From contig CAIQHF010000022.1 of NCBI GenBank assembly GCA_903871605.1, positions 102,526 through 166,525 on the forward strand: DNA of 64,000 nucleotides. Direction: 5' to 3'. Origin of the DNA: an uncultured Sphingomonadaceae bacterium. GTDB lineage: Bacteria; Pseudomonadota; Alphaproteobacteria; Sphingomonadales; Sphingomonadaceae. The notes under the pieces were generated by a model, which ran no database searches, was not told where the DNA came from, and saw nothing but the letters and a program-made list of their open reading frames with translations. This document shows positions 38,615 through 47,855 of this stretch, piece after piece (position 1 is the stretch's first letter; each line of letters begins with the position of its first letter). The position numbers were made by a program, and so were the translations under genes.

Positions 38615-40600
38615 TTACGATATTGTCGGCCCGCTTCGATCGCGTTCGATTTGCCAGTTGACGCCGCTATCACGAAGTACGCCGCCAACACGCCTTCCCA
38701 ACTCTCGCTCGAGCATAGGCCGCCACGGTACGAGCGTGAATTCTCGGCTCTTCTCGACGAGCGCGAAACGTCCGCTGGAAAGATCGATCCGGCGCCTGAG
38801 GACGCCCTCGATCCGATCACCCGACTTAGTCTCGGCGAAGGCGAGGCCGATCTCGTCGGACAATTGGTTGGCGACACGCAACAGCTCGCGGCGCTGAAGC
38901 GTCGCGAGCAGGTTCGCCCTGTAGCGGATAATCCCGTCGCGATTGTCTGCCAGGTCCTGATCGATCAGCCATTGCTGGCGTTGCCGCTGCGCCCTTCGGA
39001 CCTCGCCACCGAAGCCGGCATCGCCGATGGTCGTGTCAGCGTTACCACCACTATCAGCCATAAGTGTCCGATCGAGCCAGGTCGCTGCATCCGCGCGGGG
39101 CATGCGCCCCAGAGGAATGCTCGACATCATCTCGACGTTCACGGGTCGGTCACGCGTCTGCCGCGCCTCGAATGTCGCCGCGCGGTCGAGATGATCGTCC
39201 GCGATCGTCCAGCTGCCGTCGGGCCGCCTCTCGGCGCCGCCGGTCAGCCGGCGCATCGCCTCGAGCCGGCGAACATGCGTCTCGGCAAAAGCCTGCGTCG
39301 CGCTCGGATCGTGGCGGAGATGGAGATCGATCGAATAGCGTCCGCCATTGGCGCGCGCGACCGCGTCGACCGTCCGGTCCGCATCGCGGACAACCGCCGG
39401 TCGTGGGATGATCCGGACGATCGATCCCTCGGGTGTCGGCTCGGTCGCATCGCCGCGGCCGATATCGATCCGGTGGGTGCGGCCATCGACACCGTCGACG
39501 AGCAGATAATGGCGATCGTGGATTTCGTCGGACAGGCCGCGCTTCACCACCCGCCCGACGATCGGCGATACATCGACCTTGCGGGGATCGAACAGGCTCC
39601 GCTGACGCTCGGACCGGTCGAGTTTCTTCTCGGTAAGGTCGCGCTGCATGGCGCGGATGATGTCGCCTCGCTCGCCGATCTCGCGCAGCGTCAGCTCGAG
39701 CCGTTCGTCGAGCCGCCAGCGACCGCCGCCGAGGTCTTCTGCCAACCCCATGGCGCCGAGCTTCTGCAGGCGGCCAGCACGCAGCGATTGCTGCAAGGGA
39801 TCGCAGTCGACGGCAGCGACGACATGCTCGGCATCCGCATCGCGGATCAGTCGGCGGTCGATCGTCGTTAGACGGTCGGCGTCGACGTCAAGCCGCAGCC
39901 GCGCCTCGATCTCGATATCGGTGCGCGGACCGAGATCGAGGCCGACCAGCTCGGCTGCGCGCTCGCGCAATCCTTGCGCGATATATTCGCGTGCAATGAT
40001 CAGATTCTCGCCGCGATCGTCGACGCCGCGCAGCATGATGTGGCTGTGCGGATGGGCGGTGTTGAAATGGTCGACCGCGACCCAATCGAGCCTCGTTCCC
40101 AGATCCCGTTCGGCCTGCGTCATCAGCCTCCGGATCAGGTGTTTCAGGTCGGAATATTCGCCGCCGTCCTCGGCGGAGACGATGAAGCGGAACTGGTGAC
40201 GGTCGCCGGCCTGGCGTTCGAGAAAGGCCTTGCCATCCGCGACGTCCCGCTCGGCGGAGTAAAGCGCGCCAGGCTCGCCCTCGCGGGTGACGCCATCGCG
40301 CTGGATGTAGCGCAGGTGTGCAGTCGCGCCCGACAGCCCCTTGGTCCCAAGCCTGACCAATCGTGTCTTGACCACCGCCCGCCGGGCGCGGAGGCCGGCA
40401 TGGCGATCGCGGCCCCAGAGCAGTCGCGCGGTGGCCGCGCCGCGTCCGATCCGGCTGCCATCGAAGCGCCGATTGCGGACGCCGGTAACCGTGCCCGCGC
40501 GCGCCGCCGCGGCGGCGACCCTGCCGAGATATCGCCGGCCCTTCTTGCCGCCACGCGCGCGGATGCGACCGAGGCGGGGTTCGAATTCGTCCTCAGACAT
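38615..40600 (-). CDS. Relaxase / DUF3363 mobilisation protein (VirD2-like)
   Basis: LDWVAVDHFNTAHPHSHIMLRGVDDRGENLIIAREYIAQGLRERAAELVGLDLGPRTDIEI; start at MSEDEFEPRLGRIRARGGKKGRRYLG. Confidence 0.9.
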   Translation of the reverse strand: MSEDEFEPRLGRIRARGGKKGRRYLGRVAAAAARAGTVTGVRNRRFDGSRIGRGAATARLLWGRDRHAGLRARRAVVKTRLVRLGTKGLSGATAHLRYIQRDGVTREGEPGALYSAERDVADGKAFLERQAGDRHQFRFIVSAEDGGEYSDLKHLIRRLMTQAERDLGTRLDWVAVDHFNTAHPHSHIMLRGVDDRGENLIIAREYIAQGLRERAAELVGLDLGPRTDIEIEARLRLDVDADRLTTIDRRLIRDADAEHVVAAVDCDPLQQSLRAGRLQKLGAMGLAEDLGGGRWRLDERLELTLREIGERGDIIRAMQRDLTEKKLDRSERQRSLFDPRKVDVSPIVGRVVKRGLSDEIHDRHYLLVDGVDGRTHRIDIGRGDATEPTPEGSIVRIIPRPAVVRDADRTVDAVARANGGRYSIDLHLRHDPSATQAFAETHVRRLEAMRRLTGGAERRPDGSWTIADDHLDRAATFEARQTRDRPVNVEMMSSIPLGRMPRADAATWLDRTLMADSGGNADTTIGDAGFGGEVRRAQRQRQQWLIDQDLADNRDGIIRYRANLLATLQRRELLRVANQLSDEIGLAFAETKSGDRIEGVLRRRIDLSSGRFALVEKSREFTLVPWRPMLERELGRRVGGVLRDSGVNWQIERDRSGPTIS

Positions 40601-40740
40601 GGTGGGGTCCTCCACAGGGAATCGGCGGTCCGACCACTGGAATCCTGTGGGCCGCACGCAAGGATGTTGCGGGGTCTGGCGCCCATCCTCCCATGCTGTC
40701 GCTTTGGGCACTCATAAAAACGGTGTGCAGACAGATATTT

Positions 40741-40763
40741 GGCAGACCCTGGGAGGGTCTGCC
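40741..40763 (+). other. Perfect inverted repeat upstream of the relaxase (terminator-like on +, or oriT-associated hairpin)
   Basis: ggcagaccc-tggga-gggtctgcc followed by tttatctt. Confidence 0.6.
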
Positions 40764-40884
40764 TTTATCTTGCAATCCCGCCCTTCCCCCTCCTGCCGCC
40801 GCCGCTCCAAGCCCATCCACCGCGCACATCGAAGGAGAAACGACGCCGTGCCGACGCCGCCCCTCCGCTTCGAAAGCCCTCCGC

Positions 40885-41244
40885 TCAGCGGGCATCGCGC
40901 CACGCTTTCCGCGCCGCCTTCGCCGATCCGAAATGCCGCCGGGCGCTCATGCCATGCGCCCGCCCCTCGCCGTCCACGATGCAGACCGCGGTAAACCAAA
41001 TCCCGCCCAGCCGCCCGCAGATCGCCACCCGATCTAGCTCCCCATCCGCCTCGTCCAGGCTGTCGAAGCCGTCCAGCAGGCGTTCCTGCAACCGCGCTTC
41101 CCAGTGAAAATCGGTCTCTTCCGCCGCCAGAAACCGGTCCGCCAAAGCGCGCCCGGCGTTCATTCCGAACTCGTTTTCGAGCCCCGCGATCAATGCCGAA
41201 ATTGCGTCGATCTTCGCATTGCCGATTGTCTGCATGATGGTCAT
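40885..41244 (-). CDS. Hypothetical protein of conjugative element backbone
   Basis: Clean ORF MTIMQTIGNAKIDAISALIAGLENEFGMNAGRALADRFLAAEETDF, same strand and spacing as neighbours. Confidence 0.6.
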   Translation of the reverse strand: MTIMQTIGNAKIDAISALIAGLENEFGMNAGRALADRFLAAEETDFHWEARLQERLLDGFDSLDEADGELDRVAICGRLGGIWFTAVCIVDGEGRAHGMSARRHFGSAKAARKAWRDAR

Positions 41245-41455
41245 CGCGCTGTCCTTTCGCTTGCGTCCTCCTCATCGAGAACCCCCGCCTGACGACGGGC
41301 GGCGGGGTGGCTGTCAGGGCCGCGCGAGCATTCGCGCGCCGCGCAGCGGGCGCGGGGGGAACCGATTTTCGCAGAAAATTGGGGGGTACCCGCGAGCCTT
41401 GATAGCCGCCCCGCCGCCCGTCACACTGCCCGCCGTCGAGACGAGCCCTCCAACC

Positions 41456-42046
41456 TCAGGGGCCGGACGCACCGCTGCCGCGCGCGACGAACAGGCCGTC
41501 CGCATGCGTCGCGCTCGCGGACGAAGACGCCTCGGTACGATCATGGCGGACGACGAACAGGCTTTGCATCGCCGCCTCCCGCCGGGGCGGAAGGCGACGC
41601 GGCAGGCCGGTCACCGCCGCGAGATAGGCGAGCGTCTCCTGTGGAAGCCGCTGTCCAGTTTCCAGCGCCGCGGCATAGCGTGCGGGACCTGCATTGTAGG
41701 CGGCGAACAGGCCGGGATAGCCGAACCGATCGTACATCGCGCGCAGATAGGCGGTGCCCGCCAGGATATTGGCGCGCGGGTCGTCGGGATCGTTCCCAAG
41801 ATGCTCGGCGGCGCGCATCTCGGCCCAGGTCTGCGGCATCAGCTGCATCAGCCCGATCGCGCCCGCGCGGCTGCGCACCGGCCGGCCGTCGAACTGGACA
41901 TAGCCACCGCTTTCGGCTGCGATCACCCGCTCGATCCAGCCGGGCGGAATGCCGAAGCGCGCCGACGCCTCGGCGATCTGCGGTGCCCAAACCGAGACGG
42001 GGTTAGCCGCCAGCAGCGCGCCGGCGACGAGGGTCAACGCGCCCAC
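41456..42046 (-). CDS. Lytic transglycosylase (VirB1/TrbN-like)
   Basis: APQIAEASARFGIPPGWIERVIAAESGGYVQ...RSRAGAIGLMQLMPQTWAEM...DPRANILAGTAYLRAMYDRFGYPGLFAAYNAGPARY; likely GTG start at 42046. Confidence 0.9.
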   Translation of the reverse strand: MGALTLVAGALLAANPVSVWAPQIAEASARFGIPPGWIERVIAAESGGYVQFDGRPVRSRAGAIGLMQLMPQTWAEMRAAEHLGNDPDDPRANILAGTAYLRAMYDRFGYPGLFAAYNAGPARYAAALETGQRLPQETLAYLAAVTGLPRRLPPRREAAMQSLFVVRHDRTEASSSASATHADGLFVARGSGASGP

Positions 42047-42618
42047 AGCAACGTCGCTGGACCGATGATCTGCGATGCCTCGGTGACGCCGAAATAGCGT
42101 CCGTCGAACGATGTCGGGACATCGCGCATCAGCAACAGATAGTCGCCGGCATGCAGCCATCGGCAATCTGACCAGGACGGCATCGGTCGCCCCTGGCCAT
42201 CAGTCCTGGCACGGTTTGTGACCGCCACGCCGTTGATGGTGATGGCGTCACCGGCGGCGCAGATCCGGTCGCCCGGACCCGCCGCGACACGCTTGACCAG
42301 TGGAACGCCGGCGGGAAGATAGGCACGCGCCGCCGCGAGCCGGCGCGCGGCCGGCGGTGGCCATGCGATGACCATGTCGCCGACCGAAATCGGCGCGCCT
42401 GGCGACACGGCATAGAGCCCGACCGGCGCGCTGGCGCTGGCATTCCACACCAGACGTGGCAGTGGTGGCCGCGCGATCGTCACTCCGACCGGCGCAGTTC
42501 CGATAGCGACGAAGCACGTCCACCCCAGTCGGCGTCGGCGCGCCAACCGCTTCCGGCGAAGCGCCCGCCCCCAAGCGACCAGCGGCCGATCGCCATCGCT
42601 ATCGATGCGCCGATTCAT
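42034..42618 (-). CDS. S26 family signal peptidase (TraF-like)
   Basis: RLVWNASASAPVGLYAVSPGAPISVGDMVIAWPP...GVPLVKRVAAGPGDRICAAGDAITING. Confidence 0.9.
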   Translation of the reverse strand: MNRRIDSDGDRPLVAWGRALRRKRLARRRRLGWTCFVAIGTAPVGVTIARPPLPRLVWNASASAPVGLYAVSPGAPISVGDMVIAWPPPAARRLAAARAYLPAGVPLVKRVAAGPGDRICAAGDAITINGVAVTNRARTDGQGRPMPSWSDCRWLHAGDYLLLMRDVPTSFDGRYFGVTEASQIIGPATLLWAR

Positions 42619-42836
42619 GATTGCGGCCCCATCGCCTGCGCCGCCGACCATGCTGTCACGTCGTCGATATGATATTGGACCCACCGACTATGCCGACGGT
42701 ATATGGGTCCCTTGCCGCGCCGGCGCAGCTTGACGAGATAATAGACGGACACACCGAGGAAATGCGCGGTCTGCGTCGTGGTCAGATAGGGGCTGCCTTG
42801 CTTGGCATGCTCCGCCCGTTGAACTGGATCTTCCAT
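42615..42836 (-). CDS. Helix-turn-helix DNA-binding protein
   Basis: SPYLTTTQTAHFLGVSVYYLVKLRRRGKGPIYRRHSRWVQYHIDDVTAWSAA; start MEDPVQRAEHAKQG. Confidence 0.8.
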   Translation of the reverse strand: MEDPVQRAEHAKQGSPYLTTTQTAHFLGVSVYYLVKLRRRGKGPIYRRHSRWVQYHIDDVTAWSAAQAMGPQS

Positions 42837-43142
42837 ATGCAGGCTCCCGTCTGCAGTCGGCGAGATGCCGATGACGGGCATGCAAATGACGGCCGATCTG
42901 GCGTTTGCAGAGGATCGAAAAGGCGCATGGCGAAAAACGATCCCCCTACATCAAGGGCTGAGAGTCCCGCACCGATCGGCTTGCGATGACACGGGCTGGA
43001 TACCGTGATCCGGTCTACACTTCGCCAATCCTGGATGTCGACGGTGGGTCCCCTCGCGATGACCACCGCCATTGGCCGCTGCTATCGCGTGGTGCTTATG
43101 CGGTTGGCATCGGCATGGAAATGCGCGAACCGGATCGGTCGC

Positions 43143-44054
43143 TCAGGCCGCTTGTTCGAGCACCTCGAGGCGGTCGCGCGACGCCTGTTCGACGAGGTCC
43201 AGCAGCATCGCCACGCGTGCGCCGAGCCAGTCGAGTTGGTCTTTCGTGATACGATATTCGGGCGAATAGCGCGCTTTCACATAGGCATCGACGAGAAGCG
43301 CGAAGCAGCGCCGCTCGGATTTTAGCGCGGTCGACCATACATCCCGGAACCGCTTGTCTAAATCCTCCGCCGCTTCGCGAAGCTTGCCAAGTTTATGCGT
43401 TTTCGGGCTGTAAAGCGTGCGTACGAGGAGGAGGCAATGGTAGGCACGCTCGGCCGCCTGATGCAGTTGGAACGCCGCATTGTTATGGCGTCCTTGGTCG
43501 AGATTGAATTGATAATTGTCGACGAATTCGCTGGCGGTCGTGAACCATGAGTCGAAGTATCGGCGCGTCTCGTCGAGCGCCTGCGCCGGCGAAAGCGGCT
43601 GCGGTTCGGCGAATGCGACGTTACCATCATCAGACAGCAGGATGCCGTCGCGCAGGATGTCCATGAAGAAATAGCGGCCGAGGCGGAGCTGCTCGTCGAC
43701 GTCGTCGAGGCTGTGGACGATCAGGCTATGCGGCGTGCGCAGGTCGCGGCCCGCCGAGTTCGCCGCGATCAGGCGACGGTCGATCTTGTCCCAATATTCG
43801 TCCCAGTCGGTCAGCGCCTCGTGGTTGACGACGATCAGCAGATCATAGTCGGAAAAGTAGCGGCCGGTCGGGTCCTCGACCCAGTCGCCGCGCGCATAGG
43901 ACCCGAACAGGATGATCTTGAGCAGCTTGGCCGTCTTGAGATGCGGCTGGTTGCGGCGCGAGGTCGCGAAGGAAAAGCCATTGCGGATCGTCCGCACGAC
44001 GAAGGCGAGCTCGTCCTGTTTGCCCTGCGGCAGGAAGGATATGTCGGATCGCAT
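43143..44054 (-). CDS. MNT nucleotidyltransferase + HEPN domain fusion protein
   Basis: KIILFGSYARGDWVEDPTGRYFSDYDLLIVV (nucleotidyltransferase); FQLHQAAERAYHCLLLVRTLYSPKTHKLGKL (HEPN). Confidence 0.88.
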   Translation of the reverse strand: MRSDISFLPQGKQDELAFVVRTIRNGFSFATSRRNQPHLKTAKLLKIILFGSYARGDWVEDPTGRYFSDYDLLIVVNHEALTDWDEYWDKIDRRLIAANSAGRDLRTPHSLIVHSLDDVDEQLRLGRYFFMDILRDGILLSDDGNVAFAEPQPLSPAQALDETRRYFDSWFTTASEFVDNYQFNLDQGRHNNAAFQLHQAAERAYHCLLLVRTLYSPKTHKLGKLREAAEDLDKRFRDVWSTALKSERRCFALLVDAYVKARYSPEYRITKDQLDWLGARVAMLLDLVEQASRDRLEVLEQAA

Positions 44055-44163
44055 GGGCGCAGACTCGCCTGCTTTGGCGGCGGTGCCAAGCCCAAAAATG
44101 GTGGTCGAACGCAGCTTCCGGTGGTGGGCCAAGCCCCGTGCCGGAAGGCACGGGGCGGCGACC

Positions 44164-44487
44164 TCAATCGGCCGGATTCCAGATGATCGCGAAGGCGTCC
44201 TCGTCATCCTGGCCGGCGGCGCGGCCGAGATTGGCGTAGAGCCTGCGCGGTCCGAATTCGGGGGCGGCGAGGCTGAGCGAGACATAGTCCTTGCCCGACA
44301 CCTCGCCAGTGCGGATCCAGCCTGCGCCGACCTCGACCCCGCCTGCACTGACCCGGTAGTCAGGTTGCGTCTCCGACGCCTTGCCGCGGTTGGGAATGAT
44401 CTCGACCTCGGCGCGGATCGAGAGGGTCTTGAGCTGGCCCTTGAAGCTGCCGTTGGCCTGCTTGGTGACATATCCGATGGCGGGCAT
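44164..44487 (-). CDS. DUF736 family protein
   Basis: MPAIGYVTKQANGSFKGQLKTLSIRAEVEIIPN...DYRVSAGGVEVGAGWIRTGEVSGKDYVSLSLAAPEFGPRRLYANLGRA. Confidence 0.93.
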   Translation of the reverse strand: MPAIGYVTKQANGSFKGQLKTLSIRAEVEIIPNRGKASETQPDYRVSAGGVEVGAGWIRTGEVSGKDYVSLSLAAPEFGPRRLYANLGRAAGQDDEDAFAIIWNPAD

Positions 44488-45023
44488 GATGTAGTCCTTT
44501 CGATGATCTCACCCGAACCTGTTCCGGGCGATGGACAGACCGCAAGGACCGGGCAAGCCGGCACGCGAACCGTCAGGCCGGAGCGCAGCGGAGGACCGGA
44601 GCGAAAGAGGCTATTTGGAGCGCCAAGCGACCGCGAGGAGCCCGTGCACACGGGCGGGGAAATAGCCTCGATACGCGATGGTTTCGCGGTGACGGCGTCC
44701 GGTCCAGGTCGTTGGCCAAGCAGCCGGACAGGATCGGGATAAAGCGAGATACGGGACGGATCTGCCGATCGGAGATGAGGCGAAAGGACGGCGCGGTTGG
44801 AAGGCGCGCGTGTGTCCGAGCGCGCAAGACCGAGAGCGACAGCGACGACGGCATAGGCGAGACGGACAGCCGACAGTGAGCGGTCGCGGCGGCATGGAGT
44901 CGCCTGGCAAGCGACCCCGGGCATGGTGGCCAGACGTCGATCGCCTGCGTACCCCGGCCGGATGGACGCTTGCTAGCGCGCGTCGCGATGGGCAGGGACG
45001 GCGTCCACAACGAGGAAAAGACC

Positions 45024-45293
45024 ATGGCACGCCAACTGGAACTCGATCAGGCCAGCGTCGTCGACAATGACGTCGCGCGCCAGATCGAATTCACCGCCGA
45101 GATCGATGGCGACGATCGCGATTTTGCCGTCAAATATGGCGTGCTCAAGGAATTGAGCGGCGACGAGCCCGAGGACGATGCGCTCGAATTGTTCGAGCGG
45201 TTCGGCGACGAGATATTGGACATCTGCGGTGACGCGGCCGCCCGACAGCCGTCGGCCGATATCGTCACGATCGATGAGGGTGATCTCGAGTAG
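45024..45293 (+). CDS. Small acidic hypothetical protein
   Basis: MARQLELDQASVVDNDVARQIEFTAEIDGDDRDFAVKYGVLKELSGDEPEDDALELFERFGDEIL; clean ORF with upstream gaggaaaag. Confidence 0.55.
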   Translation: MARQLELDQASVVDNDVARQIEFTAEIDGDDRDFAVKYGVLKELSGDEPEDDALELFERFGDEILDICGDAAARQPSADIVTIDEGDLE

Positions 45294-45457
45294 CGCCGCG
45301 TTGCCGCGCCATGGCGTGGGGACGCCGCTTCATCAACGCGCGTAGCGCACCGACGCGAAAGCAGACTGGCGTGCCCCAGCGCGCGGTGCTTCTTCGTGCG
45401 CCGCGTGCCCTGAATGCGCATCGCGCCCGGCGCGGACGTCTCCATGGACGCGCGAGA

Positions 45458-45754
45458 TCAACGCCCCCGCTCACGCCGCAAGGCACGATCTGCCTCGTCG
45501 ATCGCGCGAAGCAGCCCGCCAAAGCAAGGGGTTTCGTCGACCGGGTAGATGCGCGCGAAATCCGAACCGAGCTTCGCCACGTCGCCCGCGGTCAGCAACC
45601 CCAACGCAATGATCCCGTTCCTTTGACCCACAACATTCTTCCCGCATAAACCTGGATTAGTAACACCTCGGTCGCCGATTGGGGTCCGCAGCGAGCGCGC
45701 TGGTCTATCAAGATCAGTAAAAAATTGCGGATCGGTGGTCCTGGGCGCCCGCAT
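45458..45754 (-). CDS. Hypothetical protein
   Basis: C-terminal GLLTAGDVAKLGSDFARIYPVDETPCFGGLLRAIDEADRALRRE looks protein-like; family not identified. Confidence 0.45.
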   Translation of the reverse strand: MRAPRTTDPQFFTDLDRPARSLRTPIGDRGVTNPGLCGKNVVGQRNGIIALGLLTAGDVAKLGSDFARIYPVDETPCFGGLLRAIDEADRALRRERGR

Positions 45755-45852
45755 AGCGGCACGGCTCGATCGGTGGACGGTTGATGTCCCGATAAAAAGC
45801 CGCGCGCCGCGGCCGGAACGCCGTGGCGCGCGGCCGGCTTCGATCCCGAAAA

Positions 45853-45875
45853 GAGGGGTGGCATCGCCACCCCTC
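45853..45875 (-). terminator. Intrinsic terminator downstream of parB-like gene
   Basis: gaggggtggc-atc-gccacccctc perfect 10-bp stem; - strand continues with TTTTCGGG. Confidence 0.7.
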
Positions 45876-45889
45876 CCCTCACCCTTCGG

Positions 45890-47770
45890 TCAGGCTGCCA
45901 GCGGAAGGGCAGCGACCGCGCCGGACGGTTCCGGCTCGGGCGCGGCCAGCACGAGCGGCGACGGCGCATCGGGGTCGGGCCGTGGCGGGGCCATCCGCGC
46001 CGCCTCGGCTTTCGCGTACGCCGCGACCGTGCCGACGCCGCCGCGTGTGGTATAGGCTGACGGCGGGAACGCCATCCAGCGCGGCACCCAGCGCTCGACC
46101 TTGGTCCGCCCGTCGCTTCCGTCTAGATGATCGCGGACGATCCGCTTCAATACCTTGGCGGGTTCGTTCGTATTGGCGCGCGCGATGCTGTCGCCCGCCA
46201 CCTCGACGACGATCCGCTGCATGACCTCGCGGTCGCGGATCAGGTCGAAGAAGACGCCGTCCGCCTGCCAGACGGCCGCCAGGTCGACACCGATGTGGAG
46301 TCCTATGACCTCGACGGCGGCGCTGCCCGCCGCCAGCGTCTCGCCCATCACGATGGTGACGATCTCCAGCACGATGCTGTCGGGCAGATCGAGCAGCCTG
46401 AACAGCAGCGCCGACAGCCGGTCGCCGGTCTGGTCATGCGCCCCTCCGCCGGAGACGGTCGGCTCGTCGTCGGACAGACCGAGCACGCCCAGCACCGCGC
46501 GGCGGCGCCGGTCGAAATCGGCCTCGGCGACGCAGGATATCACGCTCTCGCGGACATCCTCGTTGCGAGTGGCATGCGGCTCGTGCGAGACCCGCCAGAG
46601 CGGCGATCCGACGATCGCGTGCGCCACCATCAGACGCAGCGCGACACCGGGGTGACCGGTGAGCGCGGCGCGGACGGCGGCGTGGCGGTGCAGGTCGATA
46701 TAGGTCTGCATAGTGGCGGTCACTTCGGGCCGAGCGGCCTTGCGGTCGGGAGCATCGCCCTCGCCCTTCGGGACCCGCCGCGCCTCGGCGCGGCTGACAT
46801 AGCCTTCATGGAAGACGACCTCGCCGCTCGCGCGGACATCGGCATAGACCCGGCCACCTTTCCGCTTGGGCGTCTTCTCATATTCCCATGCCGCGAAATG
46901 CTCGGACGCAGGCACGACCACGACATCGCTCCATCCGGCCTCGACATAGGCCGTCGTCCGCGCCTCGATCGCAGCATGCTGTGCGGTCCAGAAGCCGTCG
47001 GCATCGGCGAAATAGGCATCCTCGCCGAACAGGTCGGCGATCGTCGCGAGCCCGCTTGCCGCGACATCGAACAGCGCTCGGCCGACCGCGATCGAGTGGC
47101 CGCCGAACAGCCACGCCTTCAACTGGTGGCCGGATGGGCAATAGGCGTCCGTGTCGTCGCGCAGCGCGAGCCACGCCTTCTGCTGCGCCTTGCTCGCCAT
47201 GGTGAGGTGGCGCACCGTGGTGCTGTCTATCTCCTCGTCCCGGTAGAGCGTGCGGAGGCGCGGCAGCAGATTGCCGAGCGCGAGCGTGCGCCGGATGACG
47301 AGCGGCGGGAGCCCGAAGGTCGCGGACAGGTCGTCGAGCGAACGGCCCTTGCGGACCAACGCTGTGAAGGTCTCCCAGCGGGTGACTTCGTCGGGATCGA
47401 GCCGGGCGATATTCTCGATCAGCGAGGCTTCGAGCGCTGCGGCATCGTCACCCGGCTCGATGATGGCGCACGGCATCGGCTCGATGTCGCCGCCGCTCGA
47501 ACGCCGCTCGTCGGCGACGATCATCGCGGCAACATAGCGTCGCCGCCCCGCGACGATTTCGAACGTCGCATCGCCGGTGTCTTGGGGGGCGACCTCGCCG
47601 TCACCCGAGCGCGACGCCGACCCCGCGGCGAGGCGCACGAGGATCGGGACGAGCACGCCGCGTGCGCGCACCGAGGGCAGGATATCGGCAACGTCGGGTG
47701 CCTTGCGGCCACCGCGCATATTGGTGCTCGACACCGACAGCTTGCCAAGATCGATATGAGAGAGGATCAT
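45890..47770 (-). CDS. ParB/RepB/Spo0J family partition-like protein
   Basis: SSTNMRGGRKAPDVADILPSVRARGVLVPILVRL...EIVAGRRRYVAAMIV...LIENIARLDPDEVTRWETFTALVRKGRSLDDLSATFGLPPLVIRRTLALGNL. Confidence 0.92.
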   Translation of the reverse strand: MILSHIDLGKLSVSSTNMRGGRKAPDVADILPSVRARGVLVPILVRLAAGSASRSGDGEVAPQDTGDATFEIVAGRRRYVAAMIVADERRSSGGDIEPMPCAIIEPGDDAAALEASLIENIARLDPDEVTRWETFTALVRKGRSLDDLSATFGLPPLVIRRTLALGNLLPRLRTLYRDEEIDSTTVRHLTMASKAQQKAWLALRDDTDAYCPSGHQLKAWLFGGHSIAVGRALFDVAASGLATIADLFGEDAYFADADGFWTAQHAAIEARTTAYVEAGWSDVVVVPASEHFAAWEYEKTPKRKGGRVYADVRASGEVVFHEGYVSRAEARRVPKGEGDAPDRKAARPEVTATMQTYIDLHRHAAVRAALTGHPGVALRLMVAHAIVGSPLWRVSHEPHATRNEDVRESVISCVAEADFDRRRRAVLGVLGLSDDEPTVSGGGAHDQTGDRLSALLFRLLDLPDSIVLEIVTIVMGETLAAGSAAVEVIGLHIGVDLAAVWQADGVFFDLIRDREVMQRIVVEVAGDSIARANTNEPAKVLKRIVRDHLDGSDGRTKVERWVPRWMAFPPSAYTTRGGVGTVAAYAKAEAARMAPPRPDPDAPSPLVLAAPEPEPSGAVAALPLAA

Positions 47771-47855
47771 CGTCGTCACTCCATGCGAGTGCCGGTCCCG
47801 GCGTTCTGACCGGAAGGACGGGGCCGGCTTAGATTGCGGCGAAACGCGCCGCGCG

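Noticed and set aside
42940-43010. TPP-riboswitch-like string (gggctgagagtccc ... gggctggataccgtg)
   Set aside because: Only short matches to the conserved CTGAGA and CTGGATA blocks; the intervening conserved segment and helix pairing are not right, and no thiamine gene follows on +.
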